Under the pieces are notes generated by a model. That model was not told the origin of the DNA and made no database searches. It was given only the letters and a program-made list of their open reading frames with translations. The position numbers and the translations under genes were made by a program. This document shows, piece after piece, positions 17,096 through 25,493 of a stretch of DNA of 27,176 bases. Within the stretch, counting starts at the first letter, position 1. Every line of letters starts with the position of its first letter. The stretch comes from JANQUM01 sp047630355. GTDB taxonomy: Bacteria > Bacteroidota > Bacteroidia > Cytophagales > Spirosomataceae. The stretch spans positions 1 through 27,176 of the forward strand of contig JBLHXN010000040.1 of the NCBI GenBank assembly GCA_047630355.1, read 5' to 3'.

Positions 17096-18664
17096 TCAAC
17101 TCAATAAAATATAAATCAGCACGGTTACAATGACCAGAAAAAGACCAATTGTCTTCACGTATTTCCACGGCTCAGAAGTATCCACATGCTTTTCAATAAC
17201 TACTTTTTTGGTTTTGAAATAAGCCGAAACGATAAACATCAGCACAAAATTCAGCACAAATTCTATTCCCCAAATATGAACAAAGTGAATATCAACTTCG
17301 ATAATAAAAGTGGTCAATAGGTAGAATATTAAACCAAATATCAATCCAGCTTTTGCTCCGTTTGCGTTGATTGATTTAGTAAAAAATCCGGCAAAAAGAA
17401 TGGATGCTATCGGGATAAAGAAAATTCCGTTTAACTGTTGGAGCAGTTGAAATAAACCTTCGGGAGCATTCGCCACCATTGGGGCAACAATAATGGCGAA
17501 AACCGCTAAGATTACCGCAACCCACTTCCCTACTTTTACCACTTCACCGTCTGTTGCTCCTTTGGCGAAATAAGGTTTGTATAAATCAAGGCAAAATATG
17601 GTACTGGCTGAATTTAAAACGCTGTTGAACGTACTCAAAACAGCTCCCAAAAGTACCGCCGCAAACAAACCCGTGAGGCTTGGAGGTAACAGCTTCTTTA
17701 CCAACTGCGGGTAAATATAGTCGGGACTATCGTAAAATGAATCTCCAAAATAATAAAACCCAATCAGTCCGGGCAGCACAATAATTAATGGAACAAACAG
17801 TTTTAAAAATCCCGTATAAATCAACCCTTTCTGTGCTTCCACAAGATTTTTCGCTCCCAAGGCCCGTTGAATTATGGTTTGATTCATTCCCCAAAAATAG
17901 AGTTGATTTATCATCAATCCGGTAAATAATACGGAGAAAGGCAACGTAGAATCGGGTTTGCCAATGATATCGAACTTTTCGGGACTGTGATTATAAATTG
18001 TACTCATTCCATCCAATAAATTTCCGTTTCCGATTTGGTACAACGCAATTCCTGGAATAATTAAGCCGAGGCTGAACAACCCGATTCCGTTAATGGTATC
18101 CGAAAATGCGACGGCTTTCAAGCCTCCGAAAATTGCGTACATAGAACCAATACCGCCGATGACTATAATTGTTAGTAACAAAGCGTTGCTTTCTGACACT
18201 CCAAGAACGGTAGAAACATTGAAGATACTTTCAAAATTTATCGCTCCAGTATAAAGTACGATTGGCAAGAGCGTGACCACGAAAGAAATCATCAAGAATA
18301 CCGCCACGAGTGTTCGGGTAAGCTTATCAAAACGACTTTCGAGGTATTCAGGAATAGTTGTCAACCCCATTCGTATATACCTCGGGATGAAATAAATTGC
18401 TGCAATCACTAACGCTATGGCAGAGGTGACTTCCCACGCCACCACAATCATTCCGTTGCGGTACGCATTCCCGTTCATTCCGATTAAATGTTCAGTAGAA
18501 ATATTTGTCATAATCATCGAACCAGCGATTACAACACCAGTTAAAGACTTTCCCGCCAGAAAATAACCTTGGGAAGAAGTTAGGTTCTCGCTGCGAAGTT
18601 TGTACCAAACATAACAGATTACAAAGATGGTAAAACCAAAGAAACCAAGTAGCGTATAAATCAT
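17096..18664 (-). CDS. Sodium/solute symporter (SSS/SLC5 family)
   Basis: This 522-residue membrane protein has about 13-14 transmembrane segments and the SSS fold. Recognisable features are the YFLAGKSL motif after the first helix, GSMIMTNISTEHLIGMNG in the second region, a GGLKAVAFSDTING stretch and LGAVLSTFNSVLNSASTIF in the later sodium-site helix. The family couples sodium to uptake of sugars, polyols or other solutes. It lies 83 bases upstream of the MIOX gene on the same strand, so myo-inositol is the most likely substrate, but that rests on context. It is divergent from the TIM-barrel gene at 18778, with a 113-base shared upstream region. Confidence 0.88.
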   Translation of the reverse strand: MIYTLLGFFGFTIFVICYVWYKLRSENLTSSQGYFLAGKSLTGVVIAGSMIMTNISTEHLIGMNGNAYRNGMIVVAWEVTSAIALVIAAIYFIPRYIRMGLTTIPEYLESRFDKLTRTLVAVFLMISFVVTLLPIVLYTGAINFESIFNVSTVLGVSESNALLLTIIVIGGIGSMYAIFGGLKAVAFSDTINGIGLFSLGLIIPGIALYQIGNGNLLDGMSTIYNHSPEKFDIIGKPDSTLPFSVLFTGLMINQLYFWGMNQTIIQRALGAKNLVEAQKGLIYTGFLKLFVPLIIVLPGLIGFYYFGDSFYDSPDYIYPQLVKKLLPPSLTGLFAAVLLGAVLSTFNSVLNSASTIFCLDLYKPYFAKGATDGEVVKVGKWVAVILAVFAIIVAPMVANAPEGLFQLLQQLNGIFFIPIASILFAGFFTKSINANGAKAGLIFGLIFYLLTTFIIEVDIHFVHIWGIEFVLNFVLMFIVSAYFKTKKVVIEKHVDTSEPWKYVKTIGLFLVIVTVLIYILLS

Positions 18665-18777
18665 TTGTCACGATTAGATGAGCCGTAAATTAGAAACAAT
18701 CATAATTTATTGCAATATTTAAATAAATTGAATCAATATTCTCATTAGTATTTAGCATAAATCTATCATTCTCAATC

Positions 18778-19743
18778 ATGAAAAAATTAAATCGCAGAGC
18801 ATTTCTAAAATATTCAGCCTTTACGGTGGCTGTCGGAGCACTTTCAATTGAAAGAATTTCCGCTACTAACCTGCCAAATTTCAAAACGAACGGCGTGCAA
18901 ATTGGAGCAATCACTTATTCTTTCCGAAGTATGCCCGGTTCGGTAGATAACATTATTCAGTACTGTCAAAACGCTGGAATATCGGCCGTAGAATTAATGG
19001 GCGATGTAGCCGAACACTACGCGGGAGCACCAGAAAATCCGGTAACTAAACGCAGAAACTTAACCTCCGAAGAAGCAAAAATAGCCGCAACCCACACAAA
19101 TGATTTAGCAACTTGGCGGGCAAATGCATCGATGAAAGGGTTTAAAAAGTTACGCACAAAACTTAAGAAAGCCGGCATCAAAGTTTACGCTTTTAAACCC
19201 AATGCTTTGCGGGAAAGTAATACGGATGAAGAAATAGCGTACGCAATGCAAGCCGCCAAGGCTTTGGGAGCAAACTCTGTCACTGTTGAAATACCGAATG
19301 ATACCAATCACACCGCTCGTTTGGGAGAGATTGCTAAGCAACATAAAATGTACATCGGCTATCACGCTCACACGCAAGCGACCGATACGCTTTGGGACGA
19401 ATCGTTAGCTCAATCTCCCTATAATTCTATCAACCTCGATTGCGGACATTACATCGCCGCCGGAGGTGACAACACAAAAGAATCGTTGCTGAACTTTATT
19501 CGCAAAAATCATGAAAGGATAACTTCGATGCACCTAAAAGACCGGACAACGGCAGCAAACGGAGCAAAAAATTTGGTTTGGGGAATGGGCGACACGCCAA
19601 TTTGCGACGTACTACAATTACTACGTGATGAAAATTATGATATTCCAGTGAGTATAGAACTGGAATACGATATCCCTGAGGATTCAGATGCAGTTCAGGA
19701 AGTAAAAAAATGCGTTGAGTATACGAAGAAGTGTTTGGTGTAG
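18778..19743 (+). CDS. Tat-exported TIM-barrel sugar phosphate isomerase/epimerase-like protein
   Basis: This 321-residue protein starts with a twin-arginine signal (NRRAFLK at residues 5-11, hydrophobic core to about 24), so it should be folded in the cytoplasm and exported to the periplasm. The rest matches the xylose isomerase-like TIM barrel (AP endonuclease 2 superfamily). Likely metal-ligand strands are TVEIPND, YHAHTQ, NLDCGHY, MHLKDR and SIELEYD. Members of this fold isomerise or epimerise sugars, including inositol derivatives (IolE/IolH type). The position next to a MIOX and symporter pair suggests a role in inositol or related sugar use, but the periplasmic location and divergent orientation leave the substrate open. 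Confidence 0.85.
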   Translation: MKKLNRRAFLKYSAFTVAVGALSIERISATNLPNFKTNGVQIGAITYSFRSMPGSVDNIIQYCQNAGISAVELMGDVAEHYAGAPENPVTKRRNLTSEEAKIAATHTNDLATWRANASMKGFKKLRTKLKKAGIKVYAFKPNALRESNTDEEIAYAMQAAKALGANSVTVEIPNDTNHTARLGEIAKQHKMYIGYHAHTQATDTLWDESLAQSPYNSINLDCGHYIAAGGDNTKESLLNFIRKNHERITSMHLKDRTTAANGAKNLVWGMGDTPICDVLQLLRDENYDIPVSIELEYDIPEDSDAVQEVKKCVEYTKKCLV

Positions 19744-19765
19744 CTTCCCATTACTTTTTAAGAAA

Positions 19766-19812
19766 AAACCTATAAAGGTTTGAGTTCTTACGAATTCAAT
19801 CCTTATAGGTTT
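19766..19812 (-). terminator. Long hairpin terminator between the TIM-barrel gene and carB
   Basis: AAACCTATAAAGG pairs with CCTTATAGGTTT (one bulge), and the inner bases TTGAGTTC and GAATTCAA extend the stem almost to a TTAC loop. On the minus strand the stem is followed directly by a TTTTTT run, so it best fits termination of carB; it can also stop the plus-strand gene. Confidence 0.65.
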
Positions 19813-19846
19813 AACTTTATCTCGTCGTAATTCTTAAATTATTACC

Positions 19847-19874
19847 GGCTGTTCCTCAGCGGCTGTTCCTCAGC
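19847..19874. repeat. Two tandem copies of a 14-bp unit across the carB stop codon
   Basis: GGCTGTTCCTCAGC occurs twice head to tail, followed by a partial third GGCTCA that belongs to carB. The second copy contains the carB stop codon (complement of 19870-19872). It looks like a recent slippage duplication of the gene's end. Confidence 0.85.
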
Positions 19875-22713
19875 GGCTCATATACATATTCCGTTCGGCG
19901 TAAACCTTTAGGAAGAACTCATCTTTCAAATCATCGATGAAGTAAATCCCTTCTCCGGTTGACTTCATCTCTGGCCCTAATTCCTTATTTACATTCGGGA
20001 ATTTGTTGAAAGAGAAAACCGGAATTTTGATGGCGTAACCTTTCTTTACGGGCTTGAAATCAAAGTCAGCGACCTTGTTCACACCTAACATTACTTTCGT
20101 GGCGTAATTTACGTACGGCTCTTGGTAAGCTTTGCAAATAAACGGAACTGTACGTGACGCCCGTGGATTTGCCTCGATGATATAAACTATTTCATCTTTA
20201 ATGGCGAACTGAATATTTATCAATCCTTTAGTTTCGAGGGCAATCGCAATTTTCTTCGTGTATTCTTCAATTTGGGCAATTACATGATCGCTTAAATCAA
20301 ACGGAGGAAGCACAGCGTTTGAATCTCCCGAATGAATTCCAGCGGGTTCAATGTGTTCCATAATTCCGATGATGTACGCATCTTCGCCGTCGCAGATTGC
20401 ATCAGCTTCGGCCTCGATAGCTCCTTCGAGGAAGTGATCAAGCAAGATATTATTATCAGGAATTTCGTTCAGAATTTTAACAACGTGTTGTTCTAATTCT
20501 TCTTCGTTGATTACGATTTTCATGGATTGTCCACCCAAAACATAACTCGGACGAACTAGCAGCGGGAAGCCCAATTTTTTAGATTTCTCCACCGCAACAT
20601 CTGCCGTACGAACGGTATCAAATAACGGATACGGAATATCGAGTTCTCGCAGTTTTTCGGAGAAACGTCCGCGGTCTTCAGCAAGGTCAAGAGCTTCCGA
20701 AGAAGTTCCGATAATTTTGATGCCGTAACGAGTCAGCTTCTCCGCCATTTTCAAAGCAGTTTGTCCACCAAGCTGCACAATAACGCCTTCTGGCTTTTCG
20801 TGTTGAATGATGTCATAAACATGTTCCCAAAAAACGGGTTCGAAGTATAATTTATCCGAAATATCCGGATCAGTAGAAACCGTTTCGGGGTTGCAGTTAA
20901 TCATGATGGTTTCGTAACCGCATTCTTTCGCGGCAAGAACTCCGTGAACGCACGAATAATCAAATTCGATTCCCTGCCCAATTCGGTTGGGTCCTGAACC
21001 AAGAACCACAATTTTCTTTTTATCCGAAACGATTGACTCGTTGTCTGGGTTATTCTCCGAAGCCGAAAATGTGGAGTAGTAATACGGTGTTTCGGCGGGA
21101 AATTCTGCCGCACATGTATCAACACACTTGTATATCCGGTTGATATTCAGCTCAATACGCTTATTAAAGACTTCGCTTTCTTTACAGTGCATTAAGTGAG
21201 CCAACTGACGGTCAGCGTAGCCTTTCTGCTTCGATTCTAGTAATAGTTGGTAAGGAATATCAGTGATACGGAATGCTGTAATTTTCTTCTCAACGTGAAT
21301 TAATTCTTCAATTTGGTGTAAGAACCAACTGTCAATATTAGTTAGTTTCTTAATCGTATTAAACGAAAGTCCCGCTTTGAAAGCATCGTAAACGTGGAAA
21401 AGTCTGTCCCACGAAGGATTCGCCAAGCTCTCTTTTAATTTTTCCTGATCTTTCAGTTCGCGACCATCTGCCCCTAATCCGTTTCTACGAATTTCGAGCG
21501 ACTGACACGCTTTTTGTAACGCTTCCTGAAAATTACGCCCGATTCCCATGGCTTCTCCCACAGATTTCATCTGTAAACCTAAACGGCGGTCAGCACCCGG
21601 GAATTTATCAAAGTTCCAACGCGGAACTTTCACGATTACGTAGTCAATTGCCGGCTCAAAGAAAGCGGACGTAGAACCTGTAATTGGATTTATCAATTCA
21701 TCTAAATTGTAACCAATCGCCATTTTCGCGGCGATTTTCGCAATCGGATAACCCGTTGCCTTAGAAGCCAATGCCGACGAGCGACTAACCCGTGGGTTGA
21801 TTTCAATTGCAATGAGTTCGTCCGTTTCGGGGTTTAACGAGAATTGCACGTTGCAACCACCCGCAAACTGCCCAATGCCGTTCATCATTTTGATTGCCAT
21901 ATCCCGCATGTTCTGATATACCGTATCCGGTAAGGTCATGGCGGGAGCCACCGTGATCGAGTCTCCGGTATGAACCCCCATCGGATCAAAATTCTCGATG
22001 GTACAAATAATCACAATATTCCCGAGGTTATCCCGTAGTAATTCTACTTCGTATTCTTTCCAGCCGAGAATCGACTTCTCTACTAATACTTCGTGAATCG
22101 GAGAAGCGTGAAGTCCAGCATTTATAGCTGCATCAAATTCGTCAGCGTTGTTTACAAAACCTCCACCGTAACCGCCGAGCGTGTAACTCGGACGAATCAC
22201 TAATGGGAAACCAATTTCCTGAGCAATTTCTTTTCCCGCTAAAAATGAGCGGGCAATGCGACCATCGCACACGCTGATATCAAGCTCTTTCATCTTCAGA
22301 CGGAAAGCCTCGCGGTCTTCTGTTGTTTCGATGGCGGCAATATCAACTCCGATCATCTCGACGTTGTATTTTTCCCAAATTCCCGCTTTATCGCAGTCAA
22401 TGGCAAGGTTCAAAGCCGTTTGACCACCCATCGTGGGCAGCACCGCATGAATCGGCCTTCCCATATCCTGGTGCTTCTGGAGAATCTCGGCGATGTACTT
22501 TTTTTCAAGTGGTTTAAGGTAAACAAAGTCGGCGTTCATCGGATCGGTCATGATCGTAGCCGGATTGCTGTTGATTAGTGATACTTCGATTCCCTCTTCC
22601 CGCAGTGAGCGGGCGGCTTGGGAACCGGCGTAATCAAATTCACATGCTTGTCCGATGATGATTGGTCCCGAGCCGATAATGAGGACGGATTTGAGGCTGG
22701 TGTTTTTGGGCAT
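19870..22713 (-). CDS. carB: Carbamoyl-phosphate synthase large subunit, short form
   Basis: CarB makes carbamoyl phosphate from bicarbonate, ammonia (delivered by CarA) and two ATP, for pyrimidines and arginine. The 947-residue protein has two homologous ATP-grasp halves. The N-terminal half opens with GSGPIIIGQACEFDYAG and has MGGQTALN, EINPRVSRSSALASKATG and FDKFPG. The second half repeats this with GSGPNRIGQGIEFDYS, QLGGQTALK, EANPRASRTVPF and FNKFPN. It ends soon after GPEMKSTGEG, so the C-terminal MGS-like allosteric domain of about 120 residues found in the E. coli enzyme (UMP/ornithine control) is absent. Short forms occur in Bacteroidota relatives, so this is likely a lineage trait. 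carA is not in the window. Confidence 0.95.
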   Translation of the reverse strand: MPKNTSLKSVLIIGSGPIIIGQACEFDYAGSQAARSLREEGIEVSLINSNPATIMTDPMNADFVYLKPLEKKYIAEILQKHQDMGRPIHAVLPTMGGQTALNLAIDCDKAGIWEKYNVEMIGVDIAAIETTEDREAFRLKMKELDISVCDGRIARSFLAGKEIAQEIGFPLVIRPSYTLGGYGGGFVNNADEFDAAINAGLHASPIHEVLVEKSILGWKEYEVELLRDNLGNIVIICTIENFDPMGVHTGDSITVAPAMTLPDTVYQNMRDMAIKMMNGIGQFAGGCNVQFSLNPETDELIAIEINPRVSRSSALASKATGYPIAKIAAKMAIGYNLDELINPITGSTSAFFEPAIDYVIVKVPRWNFDKFPGADRRLGLQMKSVGEAMGIGRNFQEALQKACQSLEIRRNGLGADGRELKDQEKLKESLANPSWDRLFHVYDAFKAGLSFNTIKKLTNIDSWFLHQIEELIHVEKKITAFRITDIPYQLLLESKQKGYADRQLAHLMHCKESEVFNKRIELNINRIYKCVDTCAAEFPAETPYYYSTFSASENNPDNESIVSDKKKIVVLGSGPNRIGQGIEFDYSCVHGVLAAKECGYETIMINCNPETVSTDPDISDKLYFEPVFWEHVYDIIQHEKPEGVIVQLGGQTALKMAEKLTRYGIKIIGTSSEALDLAEDRGRFSEKLRELDIPYPLFDTVRTADVAVEKSKKLGFPLLVRPSYVLGGQSMKIVINEEELEQHVVKILNEIPDNNILLDHFLEGAIEAEADAICDGEDAYIIGIMEHIEPAGIHSGDSNAVLPPFDLSDHVIAQIEEYTKKIAIALETKGLINIQFAIKDEIVYIIEANPRASRTVPFICKAYQEPYVNYATKVMLGVNKVADFDFKPVKKGYAIKIPVFSFNKFPNVNKELGPEMKSTGEGIYFIDDLKDEFFLKVYAERNMYMSR

Positions 22714-22728
22714 TTTGTATGTAGCGTT

Positions 22729-22744
22729 TCGATAAGTTTATCGA
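22729..22744. promoter_or_regulatory. Perfect dyad between the carB promoter and start codon
   Basis: TCGATAA and TTATCGA are perfect 7-base arms with a GT spacer, located 16-31 bases upstream of the carB start and just downstream of the putative -7 element. The position, close to the likely transcription start, would suit a repressor operator. No regulator is known from the sequence. Confidence 0.35.
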
Positions 22745-22748
22745 GGAA

Positions 22749-22756
22749 CAAAGTTA
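22749..22756 (-). promoter_or_regulatory. Putative -7 promoter element for carB
   Basis: On the minus strand this reads TAACTTTG, a perfect TAnnTTTG match, 36 bases upstream of the carB start codon. The -33 element is not clear. Confidence 0.45.
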
Positions 22757-22875
22757 AAACGATTTTTATAAAATGCCCGTCTTGAATTGGTTTTATACAT
22801 ACAATCTAACAAAAAGGTGATTTTTACGGTTTTTTAGAATCCATTTTAAGATATTTGTTTCTTTTTCTACACTGA

Positions 22876-23748
22876 ATGATTATCAAACCAAAGGTCAAAT
22901 TTGTCTTATTAGGTGTTTTATTTGCCCTATTTTGGTCTTCCGCTTCCACCGCCGTTAAGTTCGGATTAAAGTCCGTTGAGCCACTTTTTCTCTTTCAATG
23001 CCGCTTTTTCCTCGCGGGAATTCTGATGCTACTTTACGGTTACGTGGTTGAGAAGTCGCGTTTACCCAACCGAACGGAGCTAAAACAACTCGCCACTTTC
23101 GGTTTTTTGAACGTAACACTTTACCTCGGATTGTTCGTAATGGGAGTCAGTCAGGTTGCCGCCGGAATTGGCAGTCTTGCCGTTTCGCTCAATCCATTAA
23201 TTATGATGATTCTGAGTGCCGTCTTTCTGGGAAAGAAGGTAAAGCCAAGAAATATTATCGTTCTATTTATCGGAATAGTCGGCTGCGGAATTGCGGTTTA
23301 TCCGCTTTTTGAAAACGCTTACGCCACGCCGTTGGGCGTAACCTATTTAGGAATCAGTATGCTCTCCTACTCCGTGGCGGCAATTTATTTTTCTTCCATA
23401 AATTGGCAATTATCCCGCACCGTGGTAAACGGTTGGCAAGTATTTTTGGGTGGAATATTTCTGTTACCCTTCACTTATTTACTCAACGACGGCATAAATA
23501 CCCTTGACTTAAAATTCACGCTCTCGCTTCTTTGGCTTACCGTTCCGGTTTCTGTGGTAGCAGTTTCGTTGTGGTTATGGTTGTTAAAGCAAGACACCAC
23601 AAAAGCCTCTTACTTTTTGTTCCTCTGCCCTATTTTCGGTTTTACCTACGCCTCTTTTTTTCTCGGTGAACCGTTTACGATTTATACTTTCTGTGGGTTG
23701 GTGTTAGTTTTAGGAGCTTTGGGGTTGGGGCAGCGACGGAGTGGGTGA
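22876..23748 (+). CDS. DMT-family permease with two EamA domains
   Basis: This 290-residue protein has ten predicted membrane helices in two EamA repeats (about 8-140 and 152-285). The first helix contains FALFWSSASTAVKFGL, a typical EamA opening, and the first repeat ends in VFLGKKVKPRNIIVLFIGIVG. The second repeat ends in FFLGEPFTIYTFCGLVLVLGALG. Members export or take up metabolites such as amino acids or nucleosides; the substrate cannot be told. It is divergent from carB with a 162-base gap and ends before a strong bidirectional hairpin. Confidence 0.88.
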   Translation: MIIKPKVKFVLLGVLFALFWSSASTAVKFGLKSVEPLFLFQCRFFLAGILMLLYGYVVEKSRLPNRTELKQLATFGFLNVTLYLGLFVMGVSQVAAGIGSLAVSLNPLIMMILSAVFLGKKVKPRNIIVLFIGIVGCGIAVYPLFENAYATPLGVTYLGISMLSYSVAAIYFSSINWQLSRTVVNGWQVFLGGIFLLPFTYLLNDGINTLDLKFTLSLLWLTVPVSVVAVSLWLWLLKQDTTKASYFLFLCPIFGFTYASFFLGEPFTIYTFCGLVLVLGALGLGQRRSG

Positions 23749-23810
23749 TCAAAACGACCACTTATCTAATTCACTCTTAATAAGCAGTTTAATATATTTT
23801 CGAGCAAATC

Positions 23811-23854
23811 CAATCATCGAAACTTGCAAAATTACAAGTTTCGATGATTGTTTT
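23811..23854. terminator. Strong hairpin terminator between convergent genes
   Basis: CAATCATCGAAACTTG and CAAGTTTCGATGATTG form a perfect 16-bp stem with an 8-base loop, followed on the plus strand by TTTT. It lies 62 bases after the DMT permease and 16 bases beyond the zinc-ribbon gene's stop, where it can end transcription from either side and separates the backbone from the recombinase region. Confidence 0.75.
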
Positions 23855-23870
23855 GCAGTTTCAAACTAAT

Positions 23871-24239
23871 CTACTTCCTAACGACGAGGATTTCATCATC
23901 AGAAAATTCCATCCAGCCTAAATTGTAAATATAGTGCATTACTTTTCCCTTGCTGTTGGTGTGCGTATGTGTATGGTACTTGAACCTAAATTTTTTATCC
24001 GCCAGTATATTCCGATAAACTTTAATCTGTGTTTGGTTTTTACCCAAGACTTCCAATAAAATTCCGTGATTTCGTTTTAGGTACTCGTTTATCCGTTTAG
24101 CAGAAATGACAGACGCATACCGAAGATTAACGTGGTAAAAATTTTTACATTTTATACCACAGAATACTTTACCTAACCTGCCGCTCAAAGGTGCTTTGCA
24201 TACTTTACATTTCCGAACTTTTAAGTCAACCACTTCCAT
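23871..24239 (-). CDS. Small zinc-ribbon protein of unknown function
   Basis: This 122-residue protein opens with a Cys-x2-Cys ... Cys-x3-Cys set (CKVC, then FCGIKCKNFYH), the look of a zinc ribbon, followed by a helical segment (INEYLKRNHGILLEVL) and a C-terminal part with KFRFKYHTHTHT and a YNLGWMEF ending. It resembles a family of small Bacteroidota proteins of similar length that share the zinc ribbon, the helical R-N-x-x-I-L-x-E-L pattern and the F-x-Y-x-T-x-T-x-T strand. No function is known to me. It is divergent from the recombinase gene and shares a 120-base upstream region with it. It could be an accessory protein or just a neighbour. Confidence 0.7.
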   Translation of the reverse strand: MEVVDLKVRKCKVCKAPLSGRLGKVFCGIKCKNFYHVNLRYASVISAKRINEYLKRNHGILLEVLGKNQTQIKVYRNILADKKFRFKYHTHTHTNSKGKVMHYIYNLGWMEFSDDEILVVRK

Positions 24240-24359
24240 ATAAATAATTGATAGCGTGATTATTATAATACAAATGAAATTAACCGTTTGTAACCGTTAA
24301 TAACGGATAAAACTGATAAATTTTCTTTAAAGTTGCGAAAACACGCTTTATCTTTAGGG

Positions 24360-25481
24360 ATGGATCTAAAGAAGTACATAACACTAAAGCACTTACTCAT
24401 TAATGGAAAACGAATGATTGGTTTACAGTTTTACCCTGACAAGGTCATTCAGGCACTAATTAAAGGGCTGGAGGGCGTTAAATGGAGTGAAGCACACAAC
24501 ATGGTTTACCTGCCAAACAAAAAGAATATTTTGACAAGCATCTACAACACATTCAGGGGCGTAGCGTGGATAAATGGTAAACTATTCTACGGCAACAGTA
24601 CAGGCAAAGAGCCACAAATAATTGATATGCAGTCGCTTAGACAACTATACCTAAAAAGCAACACAAAAATTCCCAAAAGCTATATTGATACCTTAGAAAG
24701 AAAACATTACGCGTTCAATACGGCAAAATTATACTTAGCACATTTTACTAAATTCGTTGCATTCTCGAATACTCGCGGCGTAAATGAGTTAACTGACATT
24801 GAAATAAACGCATACCTAAATTACTTGGTAGTGAATGGCAAATCAAAAAGCTATATTAACAGCAGCGTGAACGCTATAAAGTTTTATTACGAGGTTGTTT
24901 TAGGAATGCCAAATAGGTTTTACAGCGTTGATCGGCCTCGGAAAGATCAAAAATTGCCGAAGGTAATAAGTCGAAAGGAAGTATTCGATATGATAAAACT
25001 CACCACGAATCTAAAGCATAAATGTATTATTAGTTTGCTGTATTCTTCAGGCTTGAGAAGTAGCGAAGTTTTAGCCCTCAGAATTAAGGATATTGACTCT
25101 AAACGAATGGTTATCAATGTATTGTACTCAAAAGGAAACAAGGATAGACATACCCTATTAGGTAAGCAGCTACTATCTTTACTAAGAGAATATTACCTTA
25201 TATATAAGCCAAAGGAATTTCTTTTTGAAGGGCAAAACGGCGGAAGCTATAGTTCAAGAAGCCTTGTGAACGTGGTAGTAGCAGCTGGAAAAGCTGCTCG
25301 TACCTCTATCAAAGTTACACCTCATATTTTACGCCATAGCTTTGCCACTCATTTGCTTGAAAACGGAACCGATATCCGGCACATACAAGCACTATTAGGA
25401 CATAGCAGTACAAAAACGACAGAAATTTATACCCACGTGGCAACAAATCATTTGAAGTCAATAAAAAACCTCTTAGATTAG
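24360..25481 (+). CDS. Tyrosine recombinase adjacent to a cassette array (integron integrase-like)
   Basis: The ATG at 24360 gives 373 residues; a TTG at 24333 would add nine. An N-terminal extension of about 90 residues (containing IGLQFYPDKVI, NMVYLPNKKN and FRGVAWING) precedes a SAM-like core-binding domain (about 95-190) and a catalytic domain with the full tyrosine recombinase set: Arg233, Lys258, His322, Arg325, His348 and nucleophile Tyr357. The core-binding style (SYINSSVNAIKFYYEVVLG) recalls integron integrases and XerC/D relatives. Only 64 residues lie between Lys258 and His322, so the IntI-specific extra segment in this interval appears missing. The gene reads toward three att-like sites that begin 12 bases after its stop; it is the obvious candidate to recombine them. 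Confidence 0.88.
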   Translation: MDLKKYITLKHLLINGKRMIGLQFYPDKVIQALIKGLEGVKWSEAHNMVYLPNKKNILTSIYNTFRGVAWINGKLFYGNSTGKEPQIIDMQSLRQLYLKSNTKIPKSYIDTLERKHYAFNTAKLYLAHFTKFVAFSNTRGVNELTDIEINAYLNYLVVNGKSKSYINSSVNAIKFYYEVVLGMPNRFYSVDRPRKDQKLPKVISRKEVFDMIKLTTNLKHKCIISLLYSSGLRSSEVLALRIKDIDSKRMVINVLYSKGNKDRHTLLGKQLLSLLREYYLIYKPKEFLFEGQNGGSYSSRSLVNVVVAAGKAARTSIKVTPHILRHSFATHLLENGTDIRHIQALLGHSSTKTTEIYTHVATNHLKSIKNLLD

Positions 25482-25493
25482 TGTGAATATATG

